A stretch of 38,501 bases of DNA from an uncultured Oscillospiraceae bacterium (GCA_900540275.1 UQFO01000022.1:1-38501), one strand, 5' to 3'. Shown: positions 16,036-24,055, counted from the stretch's first letter. Notes: generated from the sequence alone by a model not told the origin. Translations and numbers: made by a program.

Positions 16036-16072
16036 CTTATCAGCCCCTGCTTCGTACGTTTTAATATCTCAT

Positions 16073-16909
16073 TCACCCGCCGGGGAGCATCGGCTGGCAG
16101 ACGGGGCAAAAATAGATATTACCGCCCAGATAGCTCTGCCTTACAATTTCCGCGCCGCAGGCCGGACATGGCCGGCGCAGGGCATTCTTAGACAATACCG
16201 TATGGTAACCGCCGGGATTTCCATACAAATCTTTTTCCGTATCCCTGCCGCCCTTATCCGTCATTTCCCTTAGGATGTCCTTCACGCTGCGGAACAAGCT
16301 TTCCTTATGGCTGTCCGAAAGCAGCGAAAGCTTTGTTTTCGGATGGAGGCGCGCACGGAACAGGATATCCTGCAGGCAGCCGTTGCCAAGCCCGGGTATC
16401 CGCTGCTCCGTCGCCAAAAACGCCTTGATGCTCAGGGACTGCTTTGCTTCTGTCAAAAGCCCTTCAAAATACATTTCATCAAACATATCTTCAAGCGGCG
16501 TAGGCTTTTCAAACGCCACCCGGTAATAAAAATTATCGTTAGCCCCTTCCAAAAACGCCCAGATTCCGCCGTACATCTGAACCGTGCAGGCAAGCGAAGA
16601 ACCGTCGTCAAACGCAAGCAAAAGCTGGCGCTTCTGCGGCAGCCTGCCTTCCGGGGAAACATAGCGGATATTCGCGCCGTCACCAAACAGCAGTCTTTTA
16701 TCCCCCAGCAATACCTCTACTTGTCCTGCCGCAGCACGCGCGCCGGAAACGGTTTCCCCTTCGAGCAGCGCCGGGTAATCTTTGGGGTCTCCAAAATAAA
16801 ACGCAAAGCCGTGCGGCGACTCATTGGCGCGGGCCTTTACAATTTGCTTTCCCTTAATGGCCTCGTTCATTTGGGCCGCTATAGTATGGCTTTCCGGCAG
16901 CTCCAGCAT
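16073..16909 (-). CDS. Fpg/Nei-like DNA glycosylase family protein lacking the N-terminal proline
   Basis: This 278-residue protein has the fold of formamidopyrimidine/endonuclease VIII DNA glycosylases, which remove oxidised bases. Signs are the N-terminus MLELPESHTIAAQMNEAIKG, the helix-two-turn-helix region with QRIPGLGNGCLQDILFRARL, and a C-terminal zinc finger CPAC...CPVC (about residues 246-272). Fpg and Nei use the N-terminal Pro as the nucleophile (MPELPE). Here residue 2 is Leu, although the following Glu is kept. Clostridial paralogues with MIELPE-like starts exist, so this is probably a distinct subfamily with altered or lost base-excision activity. AGGAGGGG lies upstream. It is the third gene of the WYL operon. 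Confidence 0.85.
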   Translation of the reverse strand: MLELPESHTIAAQMNEAIKGKQIVKARANESPHGFAFYFGDPKDYPALLEGETVSGARAAAGQVEVLLGDKRLLFGDGANIRYVSPEGRLPQKRQLLLAFDDGSSLACTVQMYGGIWAFLEGANDNFYYRVAFEKPTPLEDMFDEMYFEGLLTEAKQSLSIKAFLATEQRIPGLGNGCLQDILFRARLHPKTKLSLLSDSHKESLFRSVKDILREMTDKGGRDTEKDLYGNPGGYHTVLSKNALRRPCPACGAEIVRQSYLGGNIYFCPVCQPMLPGG

Positions 16910-16930
16910 GCGAACCCCTCCTGTAAGCTT

Positions 16931-17389
16931 TTATTTTAGGGCGATGTATATGGATACTTCCTGTGTTTTTCCGTCTGGTGATGAAGTATATTGCTCAAAA
17001 TCGCCCGTATACGACCGACCGAGCTCCATGCCCCAAATTTCTTCCCAGGCCTTTGCCACAGCGGCTGTGTCTCCGCTTGGTACAGCAAATACGGCGTATT
17101 TTCCTGCGGGCACGGTTTTTACAGCTATCTGCTGCGGCAGGCCGTCGGCGTCCTGCACCCTGCATCCGACTGTTATATCGTATCGCGCGCGATAATCGTT
17201 TTCATAGTCCGAATACAGGCCATATACATGCTCCCCCATGCGGTTAGGAACCGCCTGCGGCCCGCCCTGTGCAAAAAAGCTGTTCCAAAGCGAGCCGATA
17301 ATCCGGCCCATCTCCGGGTCAAGGTTGCTTGTACGCGCGCTTAAGCCCGCAATCTTCATTTCTGGTAGGTTTACTGTTTCATAATGCAT
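16931..17389 (-). CDS. GyrI-like / effector-binding domain protein
   Basis: This 152-residue protein begins MHYETVNLPEMKIAGLSART and has the two-repeat SHS2 layout of GyrI-like proteins: the middle reads YDITVGCRVQDADGLP, then VPAGKYAVFAVPSGD and a final SIYIALK strand. Such domains bind small, often toxic, molecules and can occur alone or fused to regulators. It lies between the WYL regulator and the glycosylase-like gene with gaps of 60 and 21 bases. This suggests that the operon responds to or handles a small toxic compound; that is inference. Confidence 0.85.
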   Translation of the reverse strand: MHYETVNLPEMKIAGLSARTSNLDPEMGRIIGSLWNSFFAQGGPQAVPNRMGEHVYGLYSDYENDYRARYDITVGCRVQDADGLPQQIAVKTVPAGKYAVFAVPSGDTAAVAKAWEEIWGMELGRSYTGDFEQYTSSPDGKTQEVSIYIALK

Positions 17390-17449
17390 TGTTTCCGCCT
17401 GCTTTCCATTTTTTCTTTATTTTACAGTGGATAACATGACGGCAGCCTG

Positions 17450-18364
17450 TCATATTTCATAATTTCCAAGCGCTTTTTTAAGCCGCTGCTTCATTTCAGT
17501 GCGAACCCGCTCCGGTTTAAGGACCACCAGCCCCGGGCCAAATGTCAAAAGGTAATGGTAAAGCCAGTCGTCCTCGGGCATTGTAATCTGCACGAGGAAA
17601 GAGCCGTCCGGCATCAGCCGGCGGTTGGCCGACGCAAATTCGTCATAAATGCGGAAGGAAAGCTCCGGCGCGATTTTCGCCTGAACCTCTATCCGGCTGC
17701 GCGTAGGATATGTATTTTGACGGCGCTCTTCTTTTGGTAAAGCAGGCGCGCTGCGCTCAAAGCGCTCTTCGCCCAAGGTAATGCAGTCCATCCTGCTGAG
17801 CTTGAAGTACCGGTTATCCTCCCGCATCCGGCACCAGGCGTACAGGTACCAGTCATAACCACGAAAAACAAGGCGAAGGGGCACCGCCTGACGGTGCGTG
17901 GTTTTGCCGTCCGAGGCACAGTAGTCAAAGGATATTACCGCCCGCGAGAAAATAGCCTCCTTGAGCAGCGCGAGGCTTCTGCTTATCCTGTCCGACGAAT
18001 CCCATGATGAGAAATCAATTTCAATCCAGTCGTACGGCCGGCCGCCAAACAGGGCGGAAAGCTTTCCAAGAACCGCGCCCGTCTGGCCGGGCTGGAGCGC
18101 GTTCATCCCGTGCAGGGCCGAAAGGATGCTGCTTTGCTCTTCCTTTGACAAAACAGATTTATTTAAGATAAAATTGTCCATCAAACGTATGCCGCCGCCC
18201 TTGCCGCGGCTTGCAAAGACGGGAATACCCGCCTGGGAAAGCGTGTCGATGTCGCGGTATATCGTGCGTGCCGAAACCTCGAACCTGTCCGCAAGCTCCT
18301 GCGCTGTTATACATTTTTTATCGAGTAAAAGATAGACGATTTCAAATAAGCGGCTGATTTGCAT
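17450..18364 (-). CDS. WYL domain transcriptional regulator (YafY type)
   Basis: This 304-residue regulator has an N-terminal winged helix-turn-helix (CITAQELADRFEVSARTIYR, then LSQAGIPVFASRGKGGGIRL) and a central WYL domain (about residues 130-225, with VPLRLVFRGYDWYLYAWCRM). A C-terminal extension is typical of YafY-like proteins. The family senses nucleic-acid or small ligands and often represses its own operon. The ATG at 18364 is preferred to an in-frame GTG three codons earlier because that GTG forms part of the GAGGTG ribosome site. A TATACT -10 box is at 18384-18389. It heads the operon with the GyrI-like, Fpg-like, DinB and DUF3788 genes. Confidence 0.93.
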   Translation of the reverse strand: MQISRLFEIVYLLLDKKCITAQELADRFEVSARTIYRDIDTLSQAGIPVFASRGKGGGIRLMDNFILNKSVLSKEEQSSILSALHGMNALQPGQTGAVLGKLSALFGGRPYDWIEIDFSSWDSSDRISRSLALLKEAIFSRAVISFDYCASDGKTTHRQAVPLRLVFRGYDWYLYAWCRMREDNRYFKLSRMDCITLGEERFERSAPALPKEERRQNTYPTRSRIEVQAKIAPELSFRIYDEFASANRRLMPDGSFLVQITMPEDDWLYHYLLTFGPGLVVLKPERVRTEMKQRLKKALGNYEI

Positions 18365-18444
18365 CCTGTTCACCTCAAAAATAAGTATAGCATACCGCTG
18401 CAGCGCGGGACAGCTCCATTTTAAACTTATATAGATAATAAAAA

Positions 18445-18475
18445 GGAAAACAGCCGTTATTCATCGCTGTTTTCC
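18445..18475 (-). terminator. Terminator after the DUF5662 gene
   Basis: A 10-bp stem (GGAAAACAGC with GCTGTTTTCC) is followed on the minus strand by TTTTTATTAT. It separates the DUF5662 gene from the WYL operon promoter. Confidence 0.8.
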
Positions 18476-18502
18476 CACAATCCACATTGATTGCACCCGG
18501 CA

Positions 18503-19042
18503 CTAAGATTTGTTTTTCAGGATTTCCCGCCTGATATAGGTGAAGGCTGCTTCTTCTCCCTCGTCCTTGAGCCTTTTTAGCATTTGTTCGAGCAAAGCGC
18601 GTGTTTTCGGATGCAGCAGGTAATGGTCCCGCGAATTCATATAATAATCGTAAGGGTCGCTGTTCCGGTACGCTCCCTTCCGATATGTCTTGCTCGCGGC
18701 CATACGGTCACAAAACATTTCGACCACATATTTTACCGGCATTTCCATTCCTGTCAGCGCATGGTCGCCGGTCGGCGAATAGTCAAGCCAATATTCAAGA
18801 TGGTGCTTGTTTCGTCCCTTATGGTGCAGCCACGCGCTGCTGTAGCCCTTTTCCTTCCGTTCTATTTCATTCGGGCTTCGGTTTCCCTGAAAATACTTCG
18901 CTCCCACCAAAAACTCCACAGGGGAATATTTTGACAAGTCGTGCATTATCCCCTGCCGGTATAAGCCTACCCGGAAGCAGTGCATCATGACGAGCCGCTT
19001 ATGATGATTGATTGTCCTCAAATGTGCAAGCCATTTAACCAT
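18503..19042 (-). CDS. DUF5662 family protein
   Basis: This 179-residue protein begins MVKWLAHLRTINHHKRLVMM. It contains a His/Asp-rich core (GIMHDLSKYSPVEFL, then AWLHHKGRNKHHLEYWLDY) and a DYYMNSRDHYLLHPKTRALL segment, the pattern of DUF5662. The HD-like residues (H, HD, H-H) suggest a metal-dependent phosphohydrolase-like fold, but I cannot assign a substrate. The start at 19042 is the only good in-frame ATG near GGAAGGGAT, although the spacing is long. A promoter lies at 19073-19100. It stands alone between two terminators. Confidence 0.82.
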   Translation of the reverse strand: MVKWLAHLRTINHHKRLVMMHCFRVGLYRQGIMHDLSKYSPVEFLVGAKYFQGNRSPNEIERKEKGYSSAWLHHKGRNKHHLEYWLDYSPTGDHALTGMEMPVKYVVEMFCDRMAASKTYRKGAYRNSDPYDYYMNSRDHYLLHPKTRALLEQMLKRLKDEGEEAAFTYIRREILKNKS

Positions 19043-19072
19043 GCCGTTTATCCCATCCCTTCCACCTAAATA

Positions 19073-19100
19073 AGTATAGCACAGACAGGTCGATTGTCCA
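19073..19100 (-). promoter_or_regulatory. Promoter of the DUF5662 gene
   Basis: On the minus strand TGGACA (19100-19095) and TATACT (19078-19073) are 16 bases apart. The -10 context GCTATACTTATTT is identical to that in front of the WYL gene at 18384, so both genes may share expression features. Confidence 0.6.
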
Positions 19101-19133
19101 GAGGAAAAAACAAGGGATAACATATTCAAAATA

Positions 19134-19173
19134 GAAACGCCCCTGCCTCAAACCCAAAAGGCAGGAACGTTTC
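19134..19173 (-). terminator. Terminator after the 128-residue gene
   Basis: GAAACG/CGTTTC and CCTGCCT/AGGCAGG form a two-part stem with a small bulge and a 10-base loop, 31 bases after the stop at 19204. CTATTTTG follows on the minus strand. Confidence 0.7.
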
Positions 19174-19203
19174 GGTTAAAGTAAATCAGTCAATCACATA
19201 ACA

Positions 19204-19590
19204 TCAGAACGCGTCGCAGACAGTCCAATAATTCGCATCCTTACCATCCTGCACCGCAACGATTCCTATCATTCCGGCGTTGTCCGCACTGCACGCGATG
19301 TCGGGGCGATAGTGGACTTCGGGGTCGCTGAGCACTTCCAGCTTCTTTTCCCCAAAGTTCGGGCCGGACGCTGTAACCGTTACGTTAAACGTGCCGAAAA
19401 GCCCCGGCGTCTGCAGAATTGCCATCGGATGGTCCGAGGTAATTTCTCCCACCCAGTTGCTTGTCGTGTGCTCCAGCCTGATTTTCCATTTGGTCACGAC
19501 ATCAGGGGTATGATTCTGGCCGGAAATATACCCCCAAAACTGCGCGCCGCCTCCTGGATGAAAATCTTTTGGAACATTACATTTTTCCAT
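19204..19590 (-). CDS. Unknown 128-residue beta-rich protein
   Basis: I do not recognise this protein. It begins MEKCNVPKDFHPGGGAQFWG, has no signal peptide or membrane segment, and alternates hydrophobic and polar residues in the middle (KWKIRLEHTTSNWVGEITSD, then TFNVTVTASGPNF), which suggests an Ig-like beta-sandwich. Three Cys and several Trp residues are notable. It is probably a real gene: it has its own promoter (19632-19660), a GGGGA ribosome site before the ATG, and a terminator after the stop. No neighbour gives a clue to its role. Confidence 0.65.
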   Translation of the reverse strand: MEKCNVPKDFHPGGGAQFWGYISGQNHTPDVVTKWKIRLEHTTSNWVGEITSDHPMAILQTPGLFGTFNVTVTASGPNFGEKKLEVLSDPEVHYRPDIACSADNAGMIGIVAVQDGKDANYWTVCDAF

Positions 19591-19631
19591 ATTATTTCCC
19601 CATTTCTTATAATAATTTTGTGCACATCTAT

Positions 19632-19660
19632 ATACTACTTGCTTTATTAAAAAAAGTCAA
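19632..19660 (-). promoter_or_regulatory. Promoter of the 128-residue gene
   Basis: On the minus strand TTGACT (19660-19655) and TAGTAT (19637-19632) are 17 bases apart, about 45 bases before the ribosome site. The match to a housekeeping promoter is good. Confidence 0.6.
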
Positions 19661-19864
19661 TTAAATTTCGAAGGATTTAAAAATTTATTTAAAATCTTTT
19701 ATTGTTAATTTCTTAACATTATATTAAGAACTTTTGGATGTACTGGAATCCTTCTATACAGATTAAGGAACTGCCGGCGAAACGCGCGGCAGTTACGATG
19801 GTACCGTATGGTCTGAGCATTTTCTTAAAACACATTCCCAGCGGACAGGCTTCTTTATACAAAA

Positions 19865-19889
19865 AGGAGGACGCCAAAGGCGTCCTCCT
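19865..19889 (-). terminator. Terminator of the sortase operon
   Basis: A perfect 11-bp stem (AGGAGGACGCC with GGCGTCCTCCT) and 3-base loop lie 23 bases after the last gene. TTTTTGTATAAA follows on the minus strand. Confidence 0.9.
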
Positions 19890-19911
19890 GCAGGTATCAT
19901 GATTATTCATT

Positions 19912-20763
19912 TTAACCGCGAATCGCGCGTTTCCTGCTTCTGCTGTGCAGAAATATAAACAGCGCAGAAAGCAGGGCCAGTATTACCGCCGCTAAGAAAA
20001 AGGAATTCAAAAATGACGTAACACAGGTATAATAAAGGCTGAACAGCGCCTGCGAACGCAGCGCCAGCTTATCGATTTTATCGATTAAATAAATTAAGAC
20101 AGGAACCGCAACCGTCATCAAAAAGGCTCCAAGCAGGGAATAGGAAAGATAGCGGTAGGCCCTGTGCTTCCACCTGTTTGTCGCAATGATAATAATGCCA
20201 ATCAGCAGAATCAAAACGCCCGCGCCGATTGTAACATATAAAACCGGATTTAAAAGCTTATGAAAGTAACCTGCGGCCAGGCCAAGATAAGGCAGCTCAA
20301 TCCTGTTGATGTAAATATCGCAGGCTTCCCTGATAAACGTATCAAGCCCAGCTTTCGCCTCATCTGAAACCTTCAGGTCATTATCCTTAATATACTGCTC
20401 CAGTTTAGTGGTCAGCGTGCTTTTGAAGGCCGTCGCATCGATTGCGGGGTCTTTACCGGAATAGAAGCTTTTGATATAGGATGAAACATTTTCCCTGAGT
20501 GTAATCTCATCCACAACTCCGGTAAAAAATGCCTCGTCGATTCCACTTGCGTTACCGAGGTCAATCAGCCCTTCCGTAATTTCGGAAGAAAGGTCGGTAT
20601 AATAATTGGTATCGTTGATTTCATTCAATATAAAGTTTTTATTCAGGAATGTGGACTGTAAAATCACGAGCAGGGTAAAGAAAAAGATAAGCATGGAAAG
20701 CAAGAAAGCAAAAATTGTGTAAACCACTTTTGCGCCCTTACCCTCCTGCGACGATTTGCCCAT
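19912..20763 (-). CDS. Membrane protein of the sortase operon (unknown function)
   Basis: This 283-residue protein has an N-terminal membrane helix (about residues 13-35), an extracellular domain of about 120 residues (from NKNFILNEINDTNYYTDLSS to IREACDIYINRIELPY), and three more helices at about 173-192, 205-225 and 245-270. It ends in a basic tail (SRSRKRAIRG). I do not recognise a named family with certainty; similar proteins occur beside sortase genes in Firmicutes. It starts 12 bases after the sortase stop. It may assist sorting or processing of the anchored protein, which is inference. Confidence 0.8.
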   Translation of the reverse strand: MGKSSQEGKGAKVVYTIFAFLLSMLIFFFTLLVILQSTFLNKNFILNEINDTNYYTDLSSEITEGLIDLGNASGIDEAFFTGVVDEITLRENVSSYIKSFYSGKDPAIDATAFKSTLTTKLEQYIKDNDLKVSDEAKAGLDTFIREACDIYINRIELPYLGLAAGYFHKLLNPVLYVTIGAGVLILLIGIIIIATNRWKHRAYRYLSYSLLGAFLMTVAVPVLIYLIDKIDKLALRSQALFSLYYTCVTSFLNSFFLAAVILALLSALFIFLHSRSRKRAIRG

Positions 20764-20775
20764 ATTCTATCCCCC

Positions 20776-21447
20776 TCACTTATCGACGATAATCTTTGGA
20801 CCGGAAACCGGTTCGGCGTATACGAAAAACCTCTGGTTTGTCAGCCCCAGTTCATCAAAGGGATAGCATGTATACATAACAAGGTTTTCATGGTCGGCAT
20901 TCAGGTTCAGAGCGGTAGGGTCGGTGCTTGGCCGCACCTCTGTACCCGTCACGCTGTAGGTAAAGTTACCGTAGCTTGTCTTGACGGTTACGATATCCCC
21001 CTCTTTCACGGTTTTCAGCCCGTTAAAATAGGTGTTGTTATGCCCGGCAATCAAAATCGTCTTACCGTAGCCCGGGATAAAACTGCCGTTAAAAACGCCT
21101 ACGCCGTTTCTTAAAGAAACGCTGCCGTCCCCAAAGAAAAGGTTGACATCCTGTACAGTCGTTCCGGAAACCGTAATCTTGCCAAACATCTCCCCATAGC
21201 GCGGGTAATCGATGTCGGAAGCGTTCACCGTCTCTTTGACGTTTTTATCGTCAACCGGAACAAAGATATTATTGTACTCCTTGTTATAGTCAAGCTTCTG
21301 GTCGGCAAAAAACATGTCCGCAATTCCTATGAACGGGGACATGACCGGCGAAAGCGTAACGAACAAAAGTAAATAAGACAGTATAAAAAACGCAATAGGA
21401 AGAATTATAAAATTCTTCCTACTGTATTTCATCATATTTTTGCTCAT
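20776..21447 (-). CDS. Class D-like sortase
   Basis: This 223-residue transpeptidase fixes surface proteins to the cell wall. There is an N-terminal membrane anchor at about residues 12-32, then the sortase barrel. The catalytic residues are visible: His136 in LIAGHNNTYF, Cys194 in VMYTCYPF and Arg206 in TNQRFFVYA. The Thr-Cys pair and the length fit class D or E sortases; I favour class D. It lies 6 bases after the gene for its likely substrate and 12 bases before a membrane protein gene, so the three form one operon from the promoter at 22120-22148. Confidence 0.93.
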   Translation of the reverse strand: MSKNMMKYSRKNFIILPIAFFILSYLLLFVTLSPVMSPFIGIADMFFADQKLDYNKEYNNIFVPVDDKNVKETVNASDIDYPRYGEMFGKITVSGTTVQDVNLFFGDGSVSLRNGVGVFNGSFIPGYGKTILIAGHNNTYFNGLKTVKEGDIVTVKTSYGNFTYSVTGTEVRPSTDPTALNLNADHENLVMYTCYPFDELGLTNQRFFVYAEPVSGPKIIVDK

Positions 21448-21453
21448 GATAAA

Positions 21454-22086
21454 TTACGCCCTGGATTTTCTGGTCTTCGCCAGATAAATGCCCGCGGCCG
21501 CTACAAAGAGAACAATCATAGAAGAAAGCACGATAGCAGCTGTAGCGTCGGACGCCATACCGGTGGGCTTAATCGTACCGCCGCCCGGCTTGTCGCCGCC
21601 GCCGCTGGTACCCGGCTGTGTCGGAGTAACCGGCTTAAGCGGGGAAATAGTAGCAGGCGCACTGAAAGCGACTGTTCCGTCCGGAGCAAGGATTGTAACC
21701 GTATTGTCTACAAAATCGGCCGTCAGCGTCATACCGAGCACAGCGACCGCCTTTTTGCCGCAGTCGAGGATGTAGAGCTTCTCTTCATATGTAAGCCCTG
21801 TAATATCCTTCGCGCCCGAAGCAATAAAATAATCGATACCGTCCTGAATATACCCGGTGATTTCGTCTGCTTCCTGCGCCGTCATGTCAATCGTATTGAA
21901 GTAATTCTCCGCCTGATTGACATAATCAGCAGGAATAACATACTGCTGGCCGTCTACCGTAACCGACTGGGAAAGTAAATCAAGAACTTTTTGTTCATTT
22001 TCATTTATTCCGCCTGCGGCAAAAACCGGAACTGCCATAGCAACTGTGAGCAACAGCACCAGTGCCAAGGAAATAAACTTTTTCAT
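21454..22086 (-). CDS. Cell-wall-anchored protein with KPTG sorting signal
   Basis: This 210-residue surface protein has a signal peptide (MKKFISLALVLLLTVAMAVP, cut near VFA|AG), a helical domain at about residues 26-145, a Pro-Gly-rich linker (about 150-170) and a C-terminal sorting signal: IKPTG at 172-176, a hydrophobic helix and a KTRKSRA tail. The motif differs from the classical LPXTG, so the adjacent sortase may have matching specificity. CGGAGGGGTG precedes the ATG. It is the first gene of the sortase operon. The function of the exposed domain is unknown. Confidence 0.85.
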   Translation of the reverse strand: MKKFISLALVLLLTVAMAVPVFAAGGINENEQKVLDLLSQSVTVDGQQYVIPADYVNQAENYFNTIDMTAQEADEITGYIQDGIDYFIASGAKDITGLTYEEKLYILDCGKKAVAVLGMTLTADFVDNTVTILAPDGTVAFSAPATISPLKPVTPTQPGTSGGGDKPGGGTIKPTGMASDATAAIVLSSMIVLFVAAAGIYLAKTRKSRA

Positions 22087-22119
22087 AATAGTACACCCCT
22101 CCGTGTAAATTCTGGACTA

Positions 22120-22148
22120 ATCATATCATATCCGTAATTTAAAGTAAA
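22120..22148 (-). promoter_or_regulatory. Promoter of the sortase operon
   Basis: On the minus strand TTTACT (22148-22143) and TATGAT (22125-22120) are 17 bases apart, about 20 bases before the ribosome site region of the KPTG protein gene. Confidence 0.65.
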
Positions 22149-22174
22149 TACCTTTTTAGAAATAAATCTTGTAT

Positions 22175-22888
22175 TTATGTTATTTTTTTGTCATTTTCAA
22201 GTGTTTTGCTGTTATTAATTATCAACTGGCAAAAATTGGAACCCAGTTTTTTGTCAATAATACCGAATCCTGTTTGAAAATCACAGCCGCGCTGGTACGA
22301 ATGGGTATCGGTTCCCACAATATGGACAAGCCCCTTTTCTATCAGCTTTAAAAGCTTATGCCGCAGCGAAAAGCTTGAAAGGCTGTCCAGGTTAATCTGC
22401 ATGCGGCAGCCCGCGTTGTACAGCTCCTCGAGCGTATCAGGATTTTTCATCAAAAAGCGGTAACGCTCTATATGCGCGATAACAGGGGTCACATGAAATT
22501 GGTTCACCAGCCGGTAAAGCCTGTCGCCAGCCCCGTCGGAAAAGTCGGAATCGTAGGCAAACTCAGTGAGCAGGTAGCGCGTCCCATCATAGCAAAGCCC
22601 GTCAATGGATTTATTATTAAAAATGTAATCCGTAATATACGCCTCGCTGCCGAGAATGAACGTAACCCCTTCTATTTTTTTTGAAAGAAGCAGTTCATAT
22701 GCAGCCCGCCGTTTTTCGTAAAAATTTTCAAGGCTTTCCCTGTTGGAATAATAATGGGGCGTCAGCGCGATATGTGTGACTCCCTGCGACCTGAGCCTTT
22801 CTGTCAGCGCAATGGAGGTTTCCAAATCCTTTGCCCCATCGTCAATCCCGGGCAGGATATGGGTATGCAAATCATACAAGTCCGTCAT
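22175..22888 (-). CDS. PHP-domain tyrosine phosphatase, CpsB/CapC family
   Basis: This is a 237-residue metal-dependent phosphatase of the PHP fold. Metal-binding motifs are DLHTHILPGIDDGAKD near the N-terminus, LTPHYY, IAHIERY and VGTDTHS near the C-terminus. Family members dephosphorylate tyrosine kinases that control capsule or exopolysaccharide synthesis; no capsule genes are in view, so the target is unknown. The ATG at 22888 follows AAAGGAAGGG. An in-frame TTG at 22927 overlapping the leuB stop has no good site and is not used. It is 35 bases after leuB and probably shares its transcript. Confidence 0.9.
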   Translation of the reverse strand: MTDLYDLHTHILPGIDDGAKDLETSIALTERLRSQGVTHIALTPHYYSNRESLENFYEKRRAAYELLLSKKIEGVTFILGSEAYITDYIFNNKSIDGLCYDGTRYLLTEFAYDSDFSDGAGDRLYRLVNQFHVTPVIAHIERYRFLMKNPDTLEELYNAGCRMQINLDSLSSFSLRHKLLKLIEKGLVHIVGTDTHSYQRGCDFQTGFGIIDKKLGSNFCQLIINNSKTLENDKKIT

Positions 22889-22923
22889 GATACCCTTCCT
22901 TTCAGCAGGTTCAAGGCCGCTGG

Positions 22924-23997
22924 TCAAATCAGCGAGCAGACGAGGTCCCCCATCTCCTTACAGCTGACCTTAGTGGTTCCTTCTGTATAGATATCGGGCG
23001 TGCGGTGCGTTTTGAGCGCCTCGTTGACCGCGTTTTCAATCGCGTCGGCCGCCTGCGGCTGTTCGAGCGAATAGCGCAGCATCATAGAAACGGAAAGAAT
23101 CGTGGCGAGCGGGTTAGCAATACCAAGCCCCGCAATGTCGGGCGCGGAACCGTGAATCGGCTCATAAAGGCCGGCCTGCTTTTCGTTGAGGCTGGCGGAC
23201 GCTAACATACCGATAGAGCCGCTAATCATCGACGCTTCATCTGAAAGGATATCCCCAAAAATATTGGAGGTGACGATAACGTCGAACTGTCCTGGGTTAC
23301 GTACCAGCTGCATTGCGCAGTTATCTACATACATATGGTTGAGTTCCACCTCTGGGAATTCCTTGGAAACACGGATAACCGTCTCCCTCCACAGGCGGGA
23401 GGACTCGAGCACGTTCGCCTTATCTACGCTCGTAAGCCTTCTCGAACGCTGCATCGCCATATTGAACGCAACGCGGGCGATGCGCTCGATTTCCGCAACG
23501 GTGTACATTTCCGTATCGTATGCCGCCAGCGCGCCGTTTTTTTCCGTACGGTCGCGTTCCCCGAAATAGATGCCGCCGGTAAGCTCTCTTACGACCATCA
23601 CGTCGAGCGCTTTACCGATAATTTCATCCTTAATTGGGGAAGCGCCCTTGAGCGGCTCAAAGATAACCGCCGGACGCAGGTTTGCGAAAAGCCCCAGCGC
23701 GCCCCTGATTCCAAGAAGCCCCGCCTCCGGGCGCAGGTTTCCGGGAAGCGTATCCCATTTTGCGCCGCCGACCGCGCCAAGCAGGACGGAATCCGCCGCC
23801 TTGCACTTCTCTACCGTAACGTCGGGCAGCGGAACGCCGGTATGGTCAATGGCGATTCCTCCGAGATCCGCTTCATCGTATGTAACGGTGAAATCAAATT
23901 TCTCCGCCGTTTTATTGAGTACCTTGACCGCCTCATCCACAATTTCCGGGCCGATGCCGTCGCCCTTGAGCAATACGAGTTTATAGTTCTTCATCAT
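22924..23997 (-). CDS. leuB: 3-Isopropylmalate dehydrogenase
   Basis: This 357-residue enzyme catalyses the NAD-dependent oxidative decarboxylation of 3-isopropylmalate in leucine synthesis, in the cytoplasm. Typical motifs are KGDGIGPEIVDEAVKVLNK at the N-terminus, LLGAVGGAKWD, the substrate loop VVRELTGGIYFGER, the metal-site region TSNIFGDILSDEASMISGSI and the NAD-site GLYEPIHGSAPDIAGLG. AGGAGAC precedes two adjacent ATG codons (23997 and 23994); either could be used. leuA and leuCD are not next to it, so the pathway genes are dispersed. Its promoter is at 24026-24055 and the short leader has no T-box. Confidence 0.97.
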   Translation of the reverse strand: MMKNYKLVLLKGDGIGPEIVDEAVKVLNKTAEKFDFTVTYDEADLGGIAIDHTGVPLPDVTVEKCKAADSVLLGAVGGAKWDTLPGNLRPEAGLLGIRGALGLFANLRPAVIFEPLKGASPIKDEIIGKALDVMVVRELTGGIYFGERDRTEKNGALAAYDTEMYTVAEIERIARVAFNMAMQRSRRLTSVDKANVLESSRLWRETVIRVSKEFPEVELNHMYVDNCAMQLVRNPGQFDVIVTSNIFGDILSDEASMISGSIGMLASASLNEKQAGLYEPIHGSAPDIAGLGIANPLATILSVSMMLRYSLEQPQAADAIENAVNEALKTHRTPDIYTEGTTKVSCKEMGDLVCSLI

Positions 23998-24025
23998 CAA
24001 GTCTCCTGTCTTTTCATATGGTTTT

Positions 24026-24055
24026 ATTATATTTCAGTATGCCACAGGATGTCAA
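24026..24055 (-). promoter_or_regulatory. Promoter of leuB
   Basis: On the minus strand TTGACA (24055-24050) and TATAAT (24031-24026) are perfect hexamers 18 bases apart. The leader is only about 20-25 bases, leaving no room for a leucine T-box or attenuator. Confidence 0.85.

Larger units (their letters stand above)
19591..19911. other. Intergenic region with promoter and terminator
   Basis: This 320-base stretch holds the promoter of the 128-residue gene and the terminator of the sortase operon. A 63-codon frame (19719-19910 minus) runs through that terminator and has no ribosome site, so I do not call it. Nothing else is evident. Confidence 0.6.

Noticed and set aside
19719..19910. A 63-codon minus frame after the sortase operon
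   Set aside because: It includes the sortase operon's terminator hairpin and has no ribosome site.
22889..22927. An upstream TTG start for the PHP phosphatase overlapping leuB
   Set aside because: The ATG at 22888 has AAAGGAAGGG upstream and gives the normal family N-terminus.
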